Assembly (NCBI GenBank): GCA_003152555.1
Contig: PMAL01000067.1
Location: 612 to 26,470, forward strand
Direction: 5' to 3'
Length of the DNA stretch: 25,859 nt
DNA from: Acidimicrobiaceae bacterium
GTDB lineage: Bacteria; Actinomycetota; Acidimicrobiia; Acidimicrobiales; RAAP-2
The position numbers and the translations under genes are program-made. This document shows, piece after piece, positions 15,589-22,703 of the stretch. The notes below the pieces were generated by a model. The model did not search any database. It saw only the letters and a program-made list of their open reading frames with translations, and had not been told where the DNA came from. Numbering within the stretch: position 1 is the first letter of the stretch; each line of letters opens with the position of its first letter.

Positions 15589-15631
15589 AGCCCCTCGTAG
15601 CGAGCGATACCCCTTCGCCAGCGGGGCTTTT
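15589..15631 (+). terminator. Branched stem-loop with T-tract, plus orientation
   Basis: The outer arms AGCCCC (15589-15594) and GGGGCT (15623-15628) pair, and TTT follows on the plus strand. Inside are two small arms: TCG/CGA with a short loop, and GCGA/TCGC with a 7-nt loop. The neighbouring genes are all on the minus strand, where no T-run follows. It could end an antisense transcript or act as a weak two-way terminator for the Nnr gene. Confidence 0.4.
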
Positions 15632-15637
15632 CGTGAA

Positions 15638-16951
15638 TTAACGCAACTGGTCGAGAACCTCTCGCACCGCAACGGGTAGGTCCGAGGATGGCGCGTAGAC
15701 GCCCATGCGCGCGCCCGCGCGACCGTGCAAGTGCGCCGCCAACGCGCCGGCGTTCAGCGCATCATGTCCGCGCGCAATCGTCGCCGCGATGAGACCGGCC
15801 AACACGTCGCCGCTGCCAGCCGTCGCGAGCGCGGGCGTTCCCGACATCACGACGCGCAGCGTCCCGCTCGGGTTGGCGAGAATCGTCGTGGGGCCTTTCA
15901 GTAACACAACGCAACCAGTGTCTCGAGCGAGCGAGCGTACCGCGTCAATACGGTTGGCCGGTACGGCCCGGCGGGTTAAGCGGGCGAACTCTCCGTCATG
16001 GGGCGTAAGTATCCACGGGCCTCCGGGTGGTGTCGTCGAAGGCAGCAAGGAAAGGTCGAGTCCATCCGCGTCGAGCACGACGGGCACGTCAACATCCGCG
16101 AGTCGCTCTCGCAACCATGACGCGGCGTCAAATCCGAGTCCCGGACCGGCCACCACCGCACGACACCGTCGATCGACCGTCATCTCGATGCCGTGCACTA
16201 TTTCGGGCGGCAACCGCACATACCCGGAGATGTCGCCGCGACTGGCCAGACGAATCATCGAAGCCCCACCGGCGAGGGCGCCCCTCACCACGAGCTCGGC
16301 GGCGCCGGGCATGAGCGGCGATCCGACGAAGGCCTCCACTGCGTGCACCCATTTATGGTCGTCGCTGCCAATCGATATCAGCGACTCCAAGTCGCGGTCC
16401 TCAACGAGCCCATCGTCGAACGCGCTCACGATGCCCAGGCCGGCATATCGGAGTTCACCGACCAGCGCCGCCGCCGGACCACTGATATGTGCTGGCTTGA
16501 GGGCGCCCAGTGCAAGTGTCACGTCCGCGACGAGTGGCGAACCCAGAACGTCGCCACTGTCGCTGTCCACCCCAGAGGGAAGATCGACCGCGAGCACCGG
16601 CGTAGCGTCGCCAACGTGAGGGGCGACGTAAGGACGTGAACATCCGAGACCAAACGCCGCGTCGATCACCAAGTCGTAACCCACGAGCGTTGCTGGCTGC
16701 GATGTGACCTCAATGACGTCAACCCGCGCGCCACGTGACTTAAGCCAGCGTGCGCTGACTCGCCCGTCACCACCGTTAAGACCCGGTCCGACGATTACCG
16801 CGACGCGGGCGCCGTAACAAGATTTCAGCATCGTGGCGGCCGTCAGGCCAACCGCCGTGCCGGCCGCGTTCACGAGAGCGTCAACACCGACTTCGCCCAC
16901 GGCGCGCGCGTCGGCATCACGCATTTGTGAACTGGAGAGAATAGGAATCAT
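15638..16951 (-). CDS. nnr: Bifunctional NAD(P)HX epimerase / ADP-dependent dehydratase
   Basis: The protein has 437 aa. It repairs hydrated NADH and NADPH, using the epimerase for the R/S forms and the dehydratase for ATP- or ADP-driven restoration. The N-terminal YjeF domain (residues 1 to about 200) has VGPGLNGGDGRVSARWL, the family's phosphate-binding motif, and VLAVDLPSGVDSDSG. The C-terminal ribokinase-like domain has AVVAGPGLGFDA, WILTPHDGEFARL and the anion-hole motif ATAGSGDVLAGLIA. The fusion of both activities is usual in bacteria. The protein is on the short side for the fusion (often about 460-510 aa). No good ribosome site precedes the ATG (GGA about 9 nt away), so the start is likely but not certain. 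Confidence 0.92.
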   Translation of the reverse strand: MIPILSSSQMRDADARAVGEVGVDALVNAAGTAVGLTAATMLKSCYGARVAVIVGPGLNGGDGRVSARWLKSRGARVDVIEVTSQPATLVGYDLVIDAAFGLGCSRPYVAPHVGDATPVLAVDLPSGVDSDSGDVLGSPLVADVTLALGALKPAHISGPAAALVGELRYAGLGIVSAFDDGLVEDRDLESLISIGSDDHKWVHAVEAFVGSPLMPGAAELVVRGALAGGASMIRLASRGDISGYVRLPPEIVHGIEMTVDRRCRAVVAGPGLGFDAASWLRERLADVDVPVVLDADGLDLSLLPSTTPPGGPWILTPHDGEFARLTRRAVPANRIDAVRSLARDTGCVVLLKGPTTILANPSGTLRVVMSGTPALATAGSGDVLAGLIAATIARGHDALNAGALAAHLHGRAGARMGVYAPSSDLPVAVREVLDQLR

Positions 16952-17023
16952 CTAGGTTTTCCAGTCATCGCGACATCCGGTTGTCACCAGTGGCCGTTGG
17001 CGGCGCCGTCACGCCGGGAGAAA

Positions 17024-17146
17024 TTATTGATCACGCTTCTTGGAAATGGGGCGCAGCGCAAACCACCAAATGGAGATGATGGTCACCAATGCGCCCAACA
17101 CACCGAGAGATGATTTCACGCCCTTGCCTGGGGGATTATCCGTCAC
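17024..17146 (-). CDS. Small single-pass membrane protein (40 aa)
   Basis: A GTG at 17146 opens 40 codons to TAA at 17024. The peptide starts MTDNPPGKGVKSS, has one hydrophobic segment of about 19 residues (LGVLGALVTIISIWWFALR, near 14-32), and ends in the basic tail PISKKRDQ. The tail suggests an inner-membrane protein with its C-terminus in the cytoplasm. It fills the otherwise empty gap between the Nnr gene and the yceI terminator, and its Trp-Trp and charge pattern look coding. It has no clear ribosome site and starts 18 nt after a strong terminator, so its transcription is unclear. I do not recognise a family. Confidence 0.5.
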   Translation of the reverse strand: MTDNPPGKGVKSSLGVLGALVTIISIWWFALRPISKKRDQ

Positions 17147-17164
17147 GCACCCATCGTAATGAGA

Positions 17165-17196
17165 GAAACGCCGGGGGCTAAGGCCCCCGGCGTTTC
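17165..17196. terminator. Strong hairpin terminator after yceI
   Basis: A perfect 14-bp stem (GAAACGCCGGGGGC with its complement) closes a 4-nt TAAG loop. The arms begin in AAA and end in TTT, so each strand has a short U-run, and it can act both ways. It lies 18 nt past the yceI stop on the minus strand and is the clearest terminator in the window. Confidence 0.85.
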
Positions 17197-17214
17197 AATG
17201 ACACCGCACCGCAC

Positions 17215-17760
17215 TTAGGCCCGGATGTGAGCCTCAACGGCAATCTCCACAACAATCTTGTTGCCAACAATCAAACTGCCGTTTTCCAACGCCCCTTCAA
17301 AGTTGATGCCGAAGTCACGGCGGTCAATCTCGGCGCGTGCTTCGAAGCCAGCAACCGTCACGCCGGGCGCCATGCTCGGCCCCTCGCCCAAGAATTCAAG
17401 ATCGAACGCGACTGACTTGGTAACGCTCTTGATGGTCACGTCAGTCAGCATTTCGAACTCGTTGTCACCCTTGGACGTGATCTTCGTCGACTTCAGGTCC
17501 AGCGTCGGATACTTCTCTTCCTCGAGGAAATCAGCACTGCGCAGGTGGTTGTCACGCATCTCATTATCAGTAGTGATGCTCGCGGCCTTAGCCGACGCTT
17601 CAACCTTGGTGGTGTCCAAGCTGTCACCGATCGTGATGACACCAGAGAAGTCGCCGAAGCGACCGCGAACCTTGGCGGCGACCAGGTGACGGGCAATGAA
17701 ACTCACGCCAGAGTGAACTGTGTCGACGTCGTAGACGCCGGGAGCGGGAAGGTTGCCCAT
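17215..17760 (-). CDS. YceI-family polyisoprenoid-binding lipocalin-like protein
   Basis: I place the start at ATG 17760 (181 aa) because AGGAG lies 8 nt upstream and the protein then begins MGNLPAPGVYDVDTVHSGV, the normal YceI start. The longer frame to 17832 would run through the promoter. YceI proteins form a lipocalin-like barrel that holds a long isoprenoid such as a quinone. Typical segments are HSGVSFIARHL, VRGRFGDFSGVITI, MRDNHLRSADFLEEEKYP and DRRDFGINFEG. There is no signal peptide, as in many actinobacterial members. The gene is divergent from a marR gene, a common pairing, and its promoter contains a palindrome that the MarR protein could bind. Confidence 0.93.
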   Translation of the reverse strand: MGNLPAPGVYDVDTVHSGVSFIARHLVAAKVRGRFGDFSGVITIGDSLDTTKVEASAKAASITTDNEMRDNHLRSADFLEEEKYPTLDLKSTKITSKGDNEFEMLTDVTIKSVTKSVAFDLEFLGEGPSMAPGVTVAGFEARAEIDRRDFGINFEGALENGSLIVGNKIVVEIAVEAHIRA

Positions 17761-17802
17761 AAATAAATCTCCTAGATATTTGGTACTTTCTGTACTGTCT
17801 CC

Positions 17803-17832
17803 AGTATACTTGCAAATGCAACTATTTGTCAA
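17803..17832 (-). promoter_or_regulatory. yceI promoter (consensus -35 and -10)
   Basis: On the minus strand TTGACA (17827-17832) and TATACT (17803-17808) are separated by 18 nt. This is the strongest sigma-70-type promoter in the window. The leader of roughly 35-40 nt contains the AGGAG ribosome site. The spacer holds the TTGCA/TGCAA palindrome. Confidence 0.85.
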
Positions 17833-17846
17833 ACAATAATTGCAAT
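17810..17846. promoter_or_regulatory. Paired TTGCA palindromes, candidate MarR operators
   Basis: TTGCAAATGCAA (17810-17821) lies in the yceI promoter spacer. The perfect palindrome ATTGCAAT (17839-17846) lies at the likely -35 position of marR. Their centres are 27 bp apart. One regulator bound at both would control yceI and its own gene. MarR proteins typically bind such short AT-rich palindromes; the assignment is inference. Confidence 0.5.
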
Positions 17847-17859
17847 ACTAAGAATGTGA

Positions 17860-17865
17860 TAATAT
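17860..17865 (+). promoter_or_regulatory. marR -10 box, leaderless start
   Basis: TAATAT ends exactly 6 nt before ATG 17872 and no ribosome site is present. Transcription would begin at the A of the start codon. Confidence 0.6.
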
Positions 17866-17871
17866 TTAGCC

Positions 17872-18330
17872 ATGACCACGCTGCCGATGACCTGTCCTTC
17901 GAGTGACGAGAGGGTGAAACTTTTCGCGCTGCTGATCGAAACCAACGCCCGCCTCTCTCGAAGCCTGGGCACGCAACTCGAAGAGTCGTGCGACCTGCCC
18001 CTGGCCTGGTTCGAAGTGCTGTTGCAACTACGCCAATCGTCCGACGGTCGACTCAAGATGAATCAGATTGCCGACGGCATTGTTCATTCAACGGGCGGCA
18101 CGACGCGCCTCATCGATCGATTAGAAGAGGCCGGTCTCGTCGAACGTCAGTTGTGTCCGAGCGACCGCCGAGCTATCCACGTGGCGATCACCAAACAGGG
18201 CAATGCCAAGCTCGATAGCGCTTTTGAAGTACACCTCGAGTACCTCGAGGAAAATCTCACGTCCCGGCTCAATAACTCCGAGCGGGCGACACTCACCAAA
18301 TTGCTCACCAAACTGAACGGCGTGCGCTAA
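17872..18330 (+). CDS. MarR-family transcriptional regulator
   Basis: The protein has 152 aa. The winged helix-turn-helix lies at about residues 60-110. LKMNQIADGIVHSTGGTTRLIDRLEEAGLVER forms the reading helix region, and CPSDRRAIHVAITKQG the wing with its conserved D-R-R. Flanking helices at both ends supply the dimer interface. Cysteines at 8, 40 and 95 leave a redox-sensing role open but do not prove one. It is divergent from yceI with 111 nt between starts and two candidate operators, so it probably represses yceI and itself. The start follows TAATAT-N6-ATG. Its 3' end overlaps the ileS stop by 4 nt (CTAA, 18327-18330). Confidence 0.93.
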   Translation: MTTLPMTCPSSDERVKLFALLIETNARLSRSLGTQLEESCDLPLAWFEVLLQLRQSSDGRLKMNQIADGIVHSTGGTTRLIDRLEEAGLVERQLCPSDRRAIHVAITKQGNAKLDSAFEVHLEYLEENLTSRLNNSERATLTKLLTKLNGVR

Positions 18331-21300
18331 AGGCGTTGCACCCAGGCTTTGGCATCGCGTTCGTCGTCAAGCTCAAGTGCGGTGCCGTCGCCACTCCCCT
18401 CGTCCACAATGATCTTGCTCGCGAGAACCTCGCTCGCCAACAGCGTGAATCCGTCAGCGAGGTCGTCCAGTCCCGTTACGTGCAAGACAATGCGGTCACT
18501 CACGTCAAACCCGGAATTCTTACGAAGGTCTTGGACTTGGCGAATAACGTCGCGCAAGTAACCGCGGCGGCGAAGGTCGTCGTCGAGCGTTAGATCCAGC
18601 GCAATCACCTCACCCCCATCACGCGACACCGCGAAACCCTCCTGACCCTTGACCCGCAGTTCGATGTCGTCGCTGCCTAACTCGAACACTCCGGTTGACA
18701 ATGTGACCGAGATGGTGCCGCCCGTTTCGAGTGCCTGCGCAGCGGCTACTGAATCCAATTCGCGAAGTGCCGGCTTAAGTTCCTTCACGGCTTCGCCGAG
18801 CAGCGGACCCACGGTGCGAAAGTTCGGCACGAGTTCGAAACTGAGCACGTCAGACAGTTCAGTTCCGTACTCGAGCACATCGACGTTGAGTTCTTCCTCG
18901 ACGAGACCCTCGGGGGGCTTGGGAGCTCCAGAGGGCAGGAAGACCAGTGCTCGTGCGAGGGGCTGGCGCACCTTGATGCCAGCATCAGCGCGCGCACTAC
19001 GACCGAGCGAGGTCAGGCTACGCGCGACTTCCATGGACACCTCGAGCGCAGCGTCGCGACGTGCGGGGTCGCCCACGGGCCAGTCAACCAAGTGCACCGA
19101 CGCTGTGTCGTCCTCGTCGAAGAGCTCCGAATACAGCCGCTCGCTCAGGAACGGACAAAATGGCGCGAGTAGCAGCGTCACGCGCTGAAGCACCTCGAGC
19201 AGCGTGGCCTGGGCCGCGAGTGAATCCGACGGCGGCGCGGTTGGATCAGTGCGCCAAAAGCGACGACGACTGCAACGCACGTACCAGTTCGACAGATCGT
19301 CAATGAGCGCGACCAGCGCGTCGGTGCCACCGAGCGGCTCGTAGCCGTCGAGGGCCGACGTCACCAATACCGTCACGCTCTCGAGACGTGACAAGATCCA
19401 TCGGTCCATTGCCGGTCGGTCCTTCGGCTCGGGAATCCCCGCGCCGCTCGAATCGAACTCGTTGAGCGAGGCGTAGGTCGTAAAGAAACTGAACGTGTTC
19501 CACAGGGTCGCGAGCGTTTGGCGCAGCGAGGCGTCAATCGCACCGAGTCCGGCGCGCGTAGACGTCCAGGGCGAGCCTTGGGAAAACATCCACCAGCGCA
19601 GGGCGTCAGCGCCGCGCGTGTTGAGGATCTCCCAGGGATCGATGACGTTGCCCACGGACTTGGACATCTTGCGTCCGTTCTCGTCGACGATGTGTCCGAG
19701 ACAGAGCACATGTTCGTAGGGCGCCTCGCCGAAGACCAGCGTGTTGATCGCGAGTAGGGAATAGAACCATCCGCGCGTTTGATCGATCGCTTCGGCGACC
19801 AACTGTGCCGGAAACTGCATGGCTTCCCTGCTGCCCTCGACGTGGGGGAAACCCACCTGGGCGGCGGGCATCGCGCCCGAGTCAAACCACGCGTCGATGA
19901 CCGGTTCCTCACGAAACGAGTCGAGGCCGCAGGTGCGACACGGCACCACCACGTCGTCGATCGCCGGGCGATGGGGGTCAAGTCCGCTTAGGTCAGTGCC
20001 GGTGAGATCGGACAGTTCGGCGCGCGATCCCACGCACGTGAAATGATCATCGGGGCAGCGCCAAATCGGCAAGGGCGTCCCCCAGAAGCGATCGCGCGAC
20101 AGCGCCCAGTCGACGTTATTTTCCAACCACTCTCCGAAGCGACCGTCGCGGATGTGCGCCGGATGCCAGTCGACCTTGGCGTTCTCGCTCAGCATTTCAT
20201 TCTTGAACGTGCTCGTGGCGATATACCAGCTGGGTTTGCCCCAGTAGATCAGCACCGTGCTGCAGCGCCAACAGTGTGGCAATGAGTGACTGAATTCGTG
20301 CCGGCGAAGTAGTAATCCCCGGCGCTCCAATTCGTCGTTGATCTCTTCGTTCGCGCTGCGAACTCCCTTGCCTTCGAGCCAGGGAATCGCCGACGTGAAA
20401 CAACCGTCGGGACCTACCGGATTGACGGTCGGCAGTCCGTGATCCCGTGCGATTTGTCGGTCAATTTCTCCGAAGGCCGGCGACTGGTGCACCAGTCCGG
20501 TGCCGTCTTCGGTAGTGACGTAGTCGGCTTCGACGATGTAGCAAACGTCGGCGCCGTCGGGAAACGGGACGTCGGTGAATGGCCGCTCGTAGTGCACGCC
20601 GCGTAAGGCGGTACCGGGCACTAGGGCACTGGCCGTCGCGCCCTCGCCAAAGACGTCCTCGATGAGGGCCTCAGCGACGATGGTGCCGTCGACGACGGCG
20701 TAGGTCACATCGGGGTTGACGGCAATGGCGACGTTCGAAAGCAACGTCCAGGGCGTCGTGGTCCACACTGCCAGGTGCGTCGCACCGAACAACCCGCCGT
20801 GCGCCTCGGCGTCGGTGATGGCGAGTTCCACGTACGCGCTCTGGTCAATCTCATCGGTGTGCACGCCGGGCTGGCCGAGTTCGTGGCTGGAGAGCGCCGT
20901 GCCACAACGCGGACAGTACGGCACGACTTTGAGATCCTTGTAGAGCAGCCCGCGATCAAAGAGTTGTTGTAGCTGCCACCAGACAGACTCCACGTAGGAC
21001 GGGTGGAACGTGGAGTACGCGTGCTCGATGTCGGTCCAGTAGCCAATGCGCTCCGTGAGCTTCTCGAACTCGCCGACGTAGGTGAGCACTGACTCGCGAC
21101 ACAGCCGGGTAAATTCGCCAATGCCGATCTGTTCGACAATGGCCTTCTTGCCCGAGATGCCGAGTTGCTTTTCAACTTGCACTTCCACTGGCAGTCCGTG
21201 GGTGTCCCAACCGGCCCGCCGCGCGACGAATCGACCCTGCATGGTCTGGTAGCGGCAGAAGAGATCCTTGTAGACGCGCGCCCACACGTGGTGTAGACCG

Positions 21301-21461
21301 GGCATTCCGTTTGCGGTTGGCGGACCCTCGTAGAAGACCCACGGCGAAGCACCCTCGCGGTGTTTCATCGAGCGAGCAAAGACATCATTGGCCTTCCAAC
21401 GCGCGAGCTCGACTTCTTCAATGGCCACAAAATCAATATCGGGGCTAACGGGGCGAAACAT
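18327..21461 (-). CDS. ileS: Isoleucine-tRNA ligase, long (IleS2/eukaryote-like) type
   Basis: I place the start at ATG 21461 (1044 aa, MFRPVSPDIDF), with AAGGAG 3 nt upstream. The open frame continues to 21650 but that part overlaps the divergent GNAT gene. It charges tRNA-Ile. The HIGH-equivalent lies in GPPTANGMPGLHHV (46-59) and KMSKS is at 598-602. The CP1 editing domain includes TTTPWTLLSN (234-243). Cys pairs occur at CPRC (183-186), CWRC (397-400) and CRTC (508-511). The N-terminal FYEGPPTANG and GWDTHGLPVE context and the length fit the second bacterial IleS clade, in which mupirocin resistance is known. No second ileS is visible here. Confidence 0.96.
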   Translation of the reverse strand: MFRPVSPDIDFVAIEEVELARWKANDVFARSMKHREGASPWVFYEGPPTANGMPGLHHVWARVYKDLFCRYQTMQGRFVARRAGWDTHGLPVEVQVEKQLGISGKKAIVEQIGIGEFTRLCRESVLTYVGEFEKLTERIGYWTDIEHAYSTFHPSYVESVWWQLQQLFDRGLLYKDLKVVPYCPRCGTALSSHELGQPGVHTDEIDQSAYVELAITDAEAHGGLFGATHLAVWTTTPWTLLSNVAIAVNPDVTYAVVDGTIVAEALIEDVFGEGATASALVPGTALRGVHYERPFTDVPFPDGADVCYIVEADYVTTEDGTGLVHQSPAFGEIDRQIARDHGLPTVNPVGPDGCFTSAIPWLEGKGVRSANEEINDELERRGLLLRRHEFSHSLPHCWRCSTVLIYWGKPSWYIATSTFKNEMLSENAKVDWHPAHIRDGRFGEWLENNVDWALSRDRFWGTPLPIWRCPDDHFTCVGSRAELSDLTGTDLSGLDPHRPAIDDVVVPCRTCGLDSFREEPVIDAWFDSGAMPAAQVGFPHVEGSREAMQFPAQLVAEAIDQTRGWFYSLLAINTLVFGEAPYEHVLCLGHIVDENGRKMSKSVGNVIDPWEILNTRGADALRWWMFSQGSPWTSTRAGLGAIDASLRQTLATLWNTFSFFTTYASLNEFDSSGAGIPEPKDRPAMDRWILSRLESVTVLVTSALDGYEPLGGTDALVALIDDLSNWYVRCSRRRFWRTDPTAPPSDSLAAQATLLEVLQRVTLLLAPFCPFLSERLYSELFDEDDTASVHLVDWPVGDPARRDAALEVSMEVARSLTSLGRSARADAGIKVRQPLARALVFLPSGAPKPPEGLVEEELNVDVLEYGTELSDVLSFELVPNFRTVGPLLGEAVKELKPALRELDSVAAAQALETGGTISVTLSTGVFELGSDDIELRVKGQEGFAVSRDGGEVIALDLTLDDDLRRRGYLRDVIRQVQDLRKNSGFDVSDRIVLHVTGLDDLADGFTLLASEVLASKIIVDEGSGDGTALELDDERDAKAWVQRL

Positions 21462-21521
21462 GGTCTCCTTCAATGAATCTATTAATGGTAGTGAAAGTGA
21501 CGAGCGCTCCAGACCGCCTCC

Positions 21522-21527
21522 TACTCT
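21522..21527 (+). promoter_or_regulatory. GNAT gene -10 box, leaderless start
   Basis: TACTCT is followed by exactly six bases (AAGGAG) and then GTG 21534. The AAGGAG looks like a ribosome site but touches the start codon and cannot serve it. The -10 to start spacing explains the start instead. Confidence 0.5.
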
Positions 21528-21533
21528 AAGGAG

Positions 21534-22007
21534 GTGTTCTCGCTCACTATTGAAGACGAACCGATTGAATCCAGCGGAGCGCAGAGCGTGTACCAATCCG
21601 CCATCGATGAGCTCACTCGCAGATACGGCGCGGGCGATGCAACCTGGCAATTAGACCTCAACGAGTTCAAGCCCCCGCAGGGCATATTTCTCGTGGCCCG
21701 CGCCGATACCCATCCCGCCGGCTGTGTGGGCGTTCGGGCCATCACGAGTCCCACACTGCACGTCGGTGAAGTGAAACGGCTCTGGGTGCGACCGGATTTG
21801 CGGCGCGGAGGTGTCGCGGCGTCGCTCATGAACACGATTGAAAACCGCGCGCGAGTAGCCGGTTATGTGCGGCTCTATCTCGAGACCGGTGACGCGCAGC
21901 CCGAGGCGCAGGCCCTCTACGCGAAATTGAGTTGGGAACCGGTAGACGATTTCCCCGAGGGTGCGTTCAGCCACCCCCGGGCGTTGCGCTTTACCAAAGT
22001 GCTCTAA
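21534..22007 (+). CDS. GNAT-family N-acetyltransferase
   Basis: The single-domain acetyltransferase has 157 aa and uses acetyl-CoA. The core strand and loop CVGVRAI...GEVKRLWVRPDLRRGGVAASLMNTIENRAR carry the R-R-G-G-V-A pyrophosphate-binding turn (about 93-99). The following YLETGDAQPEAQALYAKLSWEPV is the usual GNAT C-terminal part. The substrate cannot be read; the type is often annotated as amino-acid or small-molecule acetyltransferase. It is divergent from ileS (72 nt between starts) and convergent with the HAD gene, overlapping its stop by 4 nt (CTAA, 22004-22007). GTG 21534 is supported by the TACTCT-N6 spacing. Confidence 0.9.
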   Translation: MFSLTIEDEPIESSGAQSVYQSAIDELTRRYGAGDATWQLDLNEFKPPQGIFLVARADTHPAGCVGVRAITSPTLHVGEVKRLWVRPDLRRGGVAASLMNTIENRARVAGYVRLYLETGDAQPEAQALYAKLSWEPVDDFPEGAFSHPRALRFTKVL

Positions 22008-22663
22008 GCAAATCGCTCATCGAGCCACTCAGCGTTCAGCTCGTCGAGCGAACCTAATACGAGGTCGGCCAGCAAGAACGCGGGCATCGATCTGTCGTCG
22101 GGCGTCGGCACCGCAATAACTTCCATAGACGCTGCCTTCGCCGCCAACACTCCGGCCGCGGAGTCTTCAATGACGAGACAGTCAATCGCTGCAACACCCA
22201 GACTCTCTGCGGCGCTGAGAAAGACGCCGGGGTGCGGCTTGCCGTAAGGCTCGAGTTCCGCGGAATGAATGGACGCGAATCGATCGCGCAGATTGAAGTG
22301 ATCGAGACAGCGATAAATCAATGACAACGGCGTTGAACTGGCGAGCGCAATCGGACCACGCGCACTGGTGAGGTCAATGGCGCGAATCGCCCCCGGCATC
22401 ATCTGTCCTTGGCTCTCGACAAGCTCACCGACGCGCCCTAAAAGTTGGTTCACGACTTCATCGTGGGTGGGCCCGCTCCAGGGATAGCGGGTGTACCAGT
22501 ACTCGACAACATCCGTTACGTACATGCCCTTGGTCGAACGATTCTTCGCTTCGGGAATTGGAACGCCCAGTCGTCCGAAGATCTCCCGTTCGGCGTCGTG
22601 CCACAACACCTCGGAGTCGAAGAGCAGTCCATCCATATCAAACAGCGTCGCGCGCAATGTCAC
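22004..22663 (-). CDS. HAD-superfamily phosphatase (beta-phosphoglucomutase / HxpB-like)
   Basis: I place the start at GTG 22663 (219 aa), which gives MTLRATLFDMDGLLFDSE, the standard HAD beginning, and follows CAGAGT-N6. A GTG at 22681 is an alternative. Motif I is D9-M-D11-G, motif II S109/S110 (ALASST), motif III K142 (YGKPHPGVF), and motif IV E166-D167 (VIEDSAAGV). A C1-type helical cap lies between residues 15 and 85. The pattern is that of sugar-phosphate phosphatases such as YniC/HxpB; the substrate is not determined. It is divergent from the tandem GNAT, with only 40 nt between starts. Confidence 0.9.
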   Translation of the reverse strand: MTLRATLFDMDGLLFDSEVLWHDAEREIFGRLGVPIPEAKNRSTKGMYVTDVVEYWYTRYPWSGPTHDEVVNQLLGRVGELVESQGQMMPGAIRAIDLTSARGPIALASSTPLSLIYRCLDHFNLRDRFASIHSAELEPYGKPHPGVFLSAAESLGVAAIDCLVIEDSAAGVLAAKAASMEVIAVPTPDDRSMPAFLLADLVLGSLDELNAEWLDERFA

Positions 22664-22669
22664 CCCGCA

Positions 22670-22697
22670 ACTCTGGCACACGGTGGCTCAGTATCGT
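22670..22697. promoter_or_regulatory. Interlocked divergent promoters for the HAD and tandem GNAT genes
   Basis: Minus-strand CAGAGT (22670-22675) and plus-strand TATCGT (22692-22697) each stand 6 nt before their GTG start (22663 and 22704). With a 17-nt spacer, the -35 of each promoter would fall on the -10 of the other. Polymerase could therefore serve only one direction at a time. Confidence 0.45.
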
Positions 22698-22703
22698 TGG
22701 CCC

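Noticed and set aside
15589..15628. tRNA-like cloverleaf in the gap before the aldehyde dehydrogenase
   Set aside because: Arms are too short and there is no T-loop, anticodon arm or CCA-type end; better described as a branched hairpin.
15705..16619. 304-codon open frame on the plus strand opposite the NAD(P)HX repair gene
   Set aside because: Ser/Pro/Arg-rich translation, no recognisable motif, and the opposite strand encodes a complete known enzyme.
21462..21650. 63-codon N-terminal extension of ileS
   Set aside because: It overlaps the divergent GNAT gene and the ileS ribosome site; the family start is MFRPVSPDIDF at 21461.
22491..22703. Upstream extension of the tandem GNAT frame
   Set aside because: This part is antisense to the HAD gene and reads as low-complexity sequence; the GNAT begins at GTG 22704, which has a matching -10 box.
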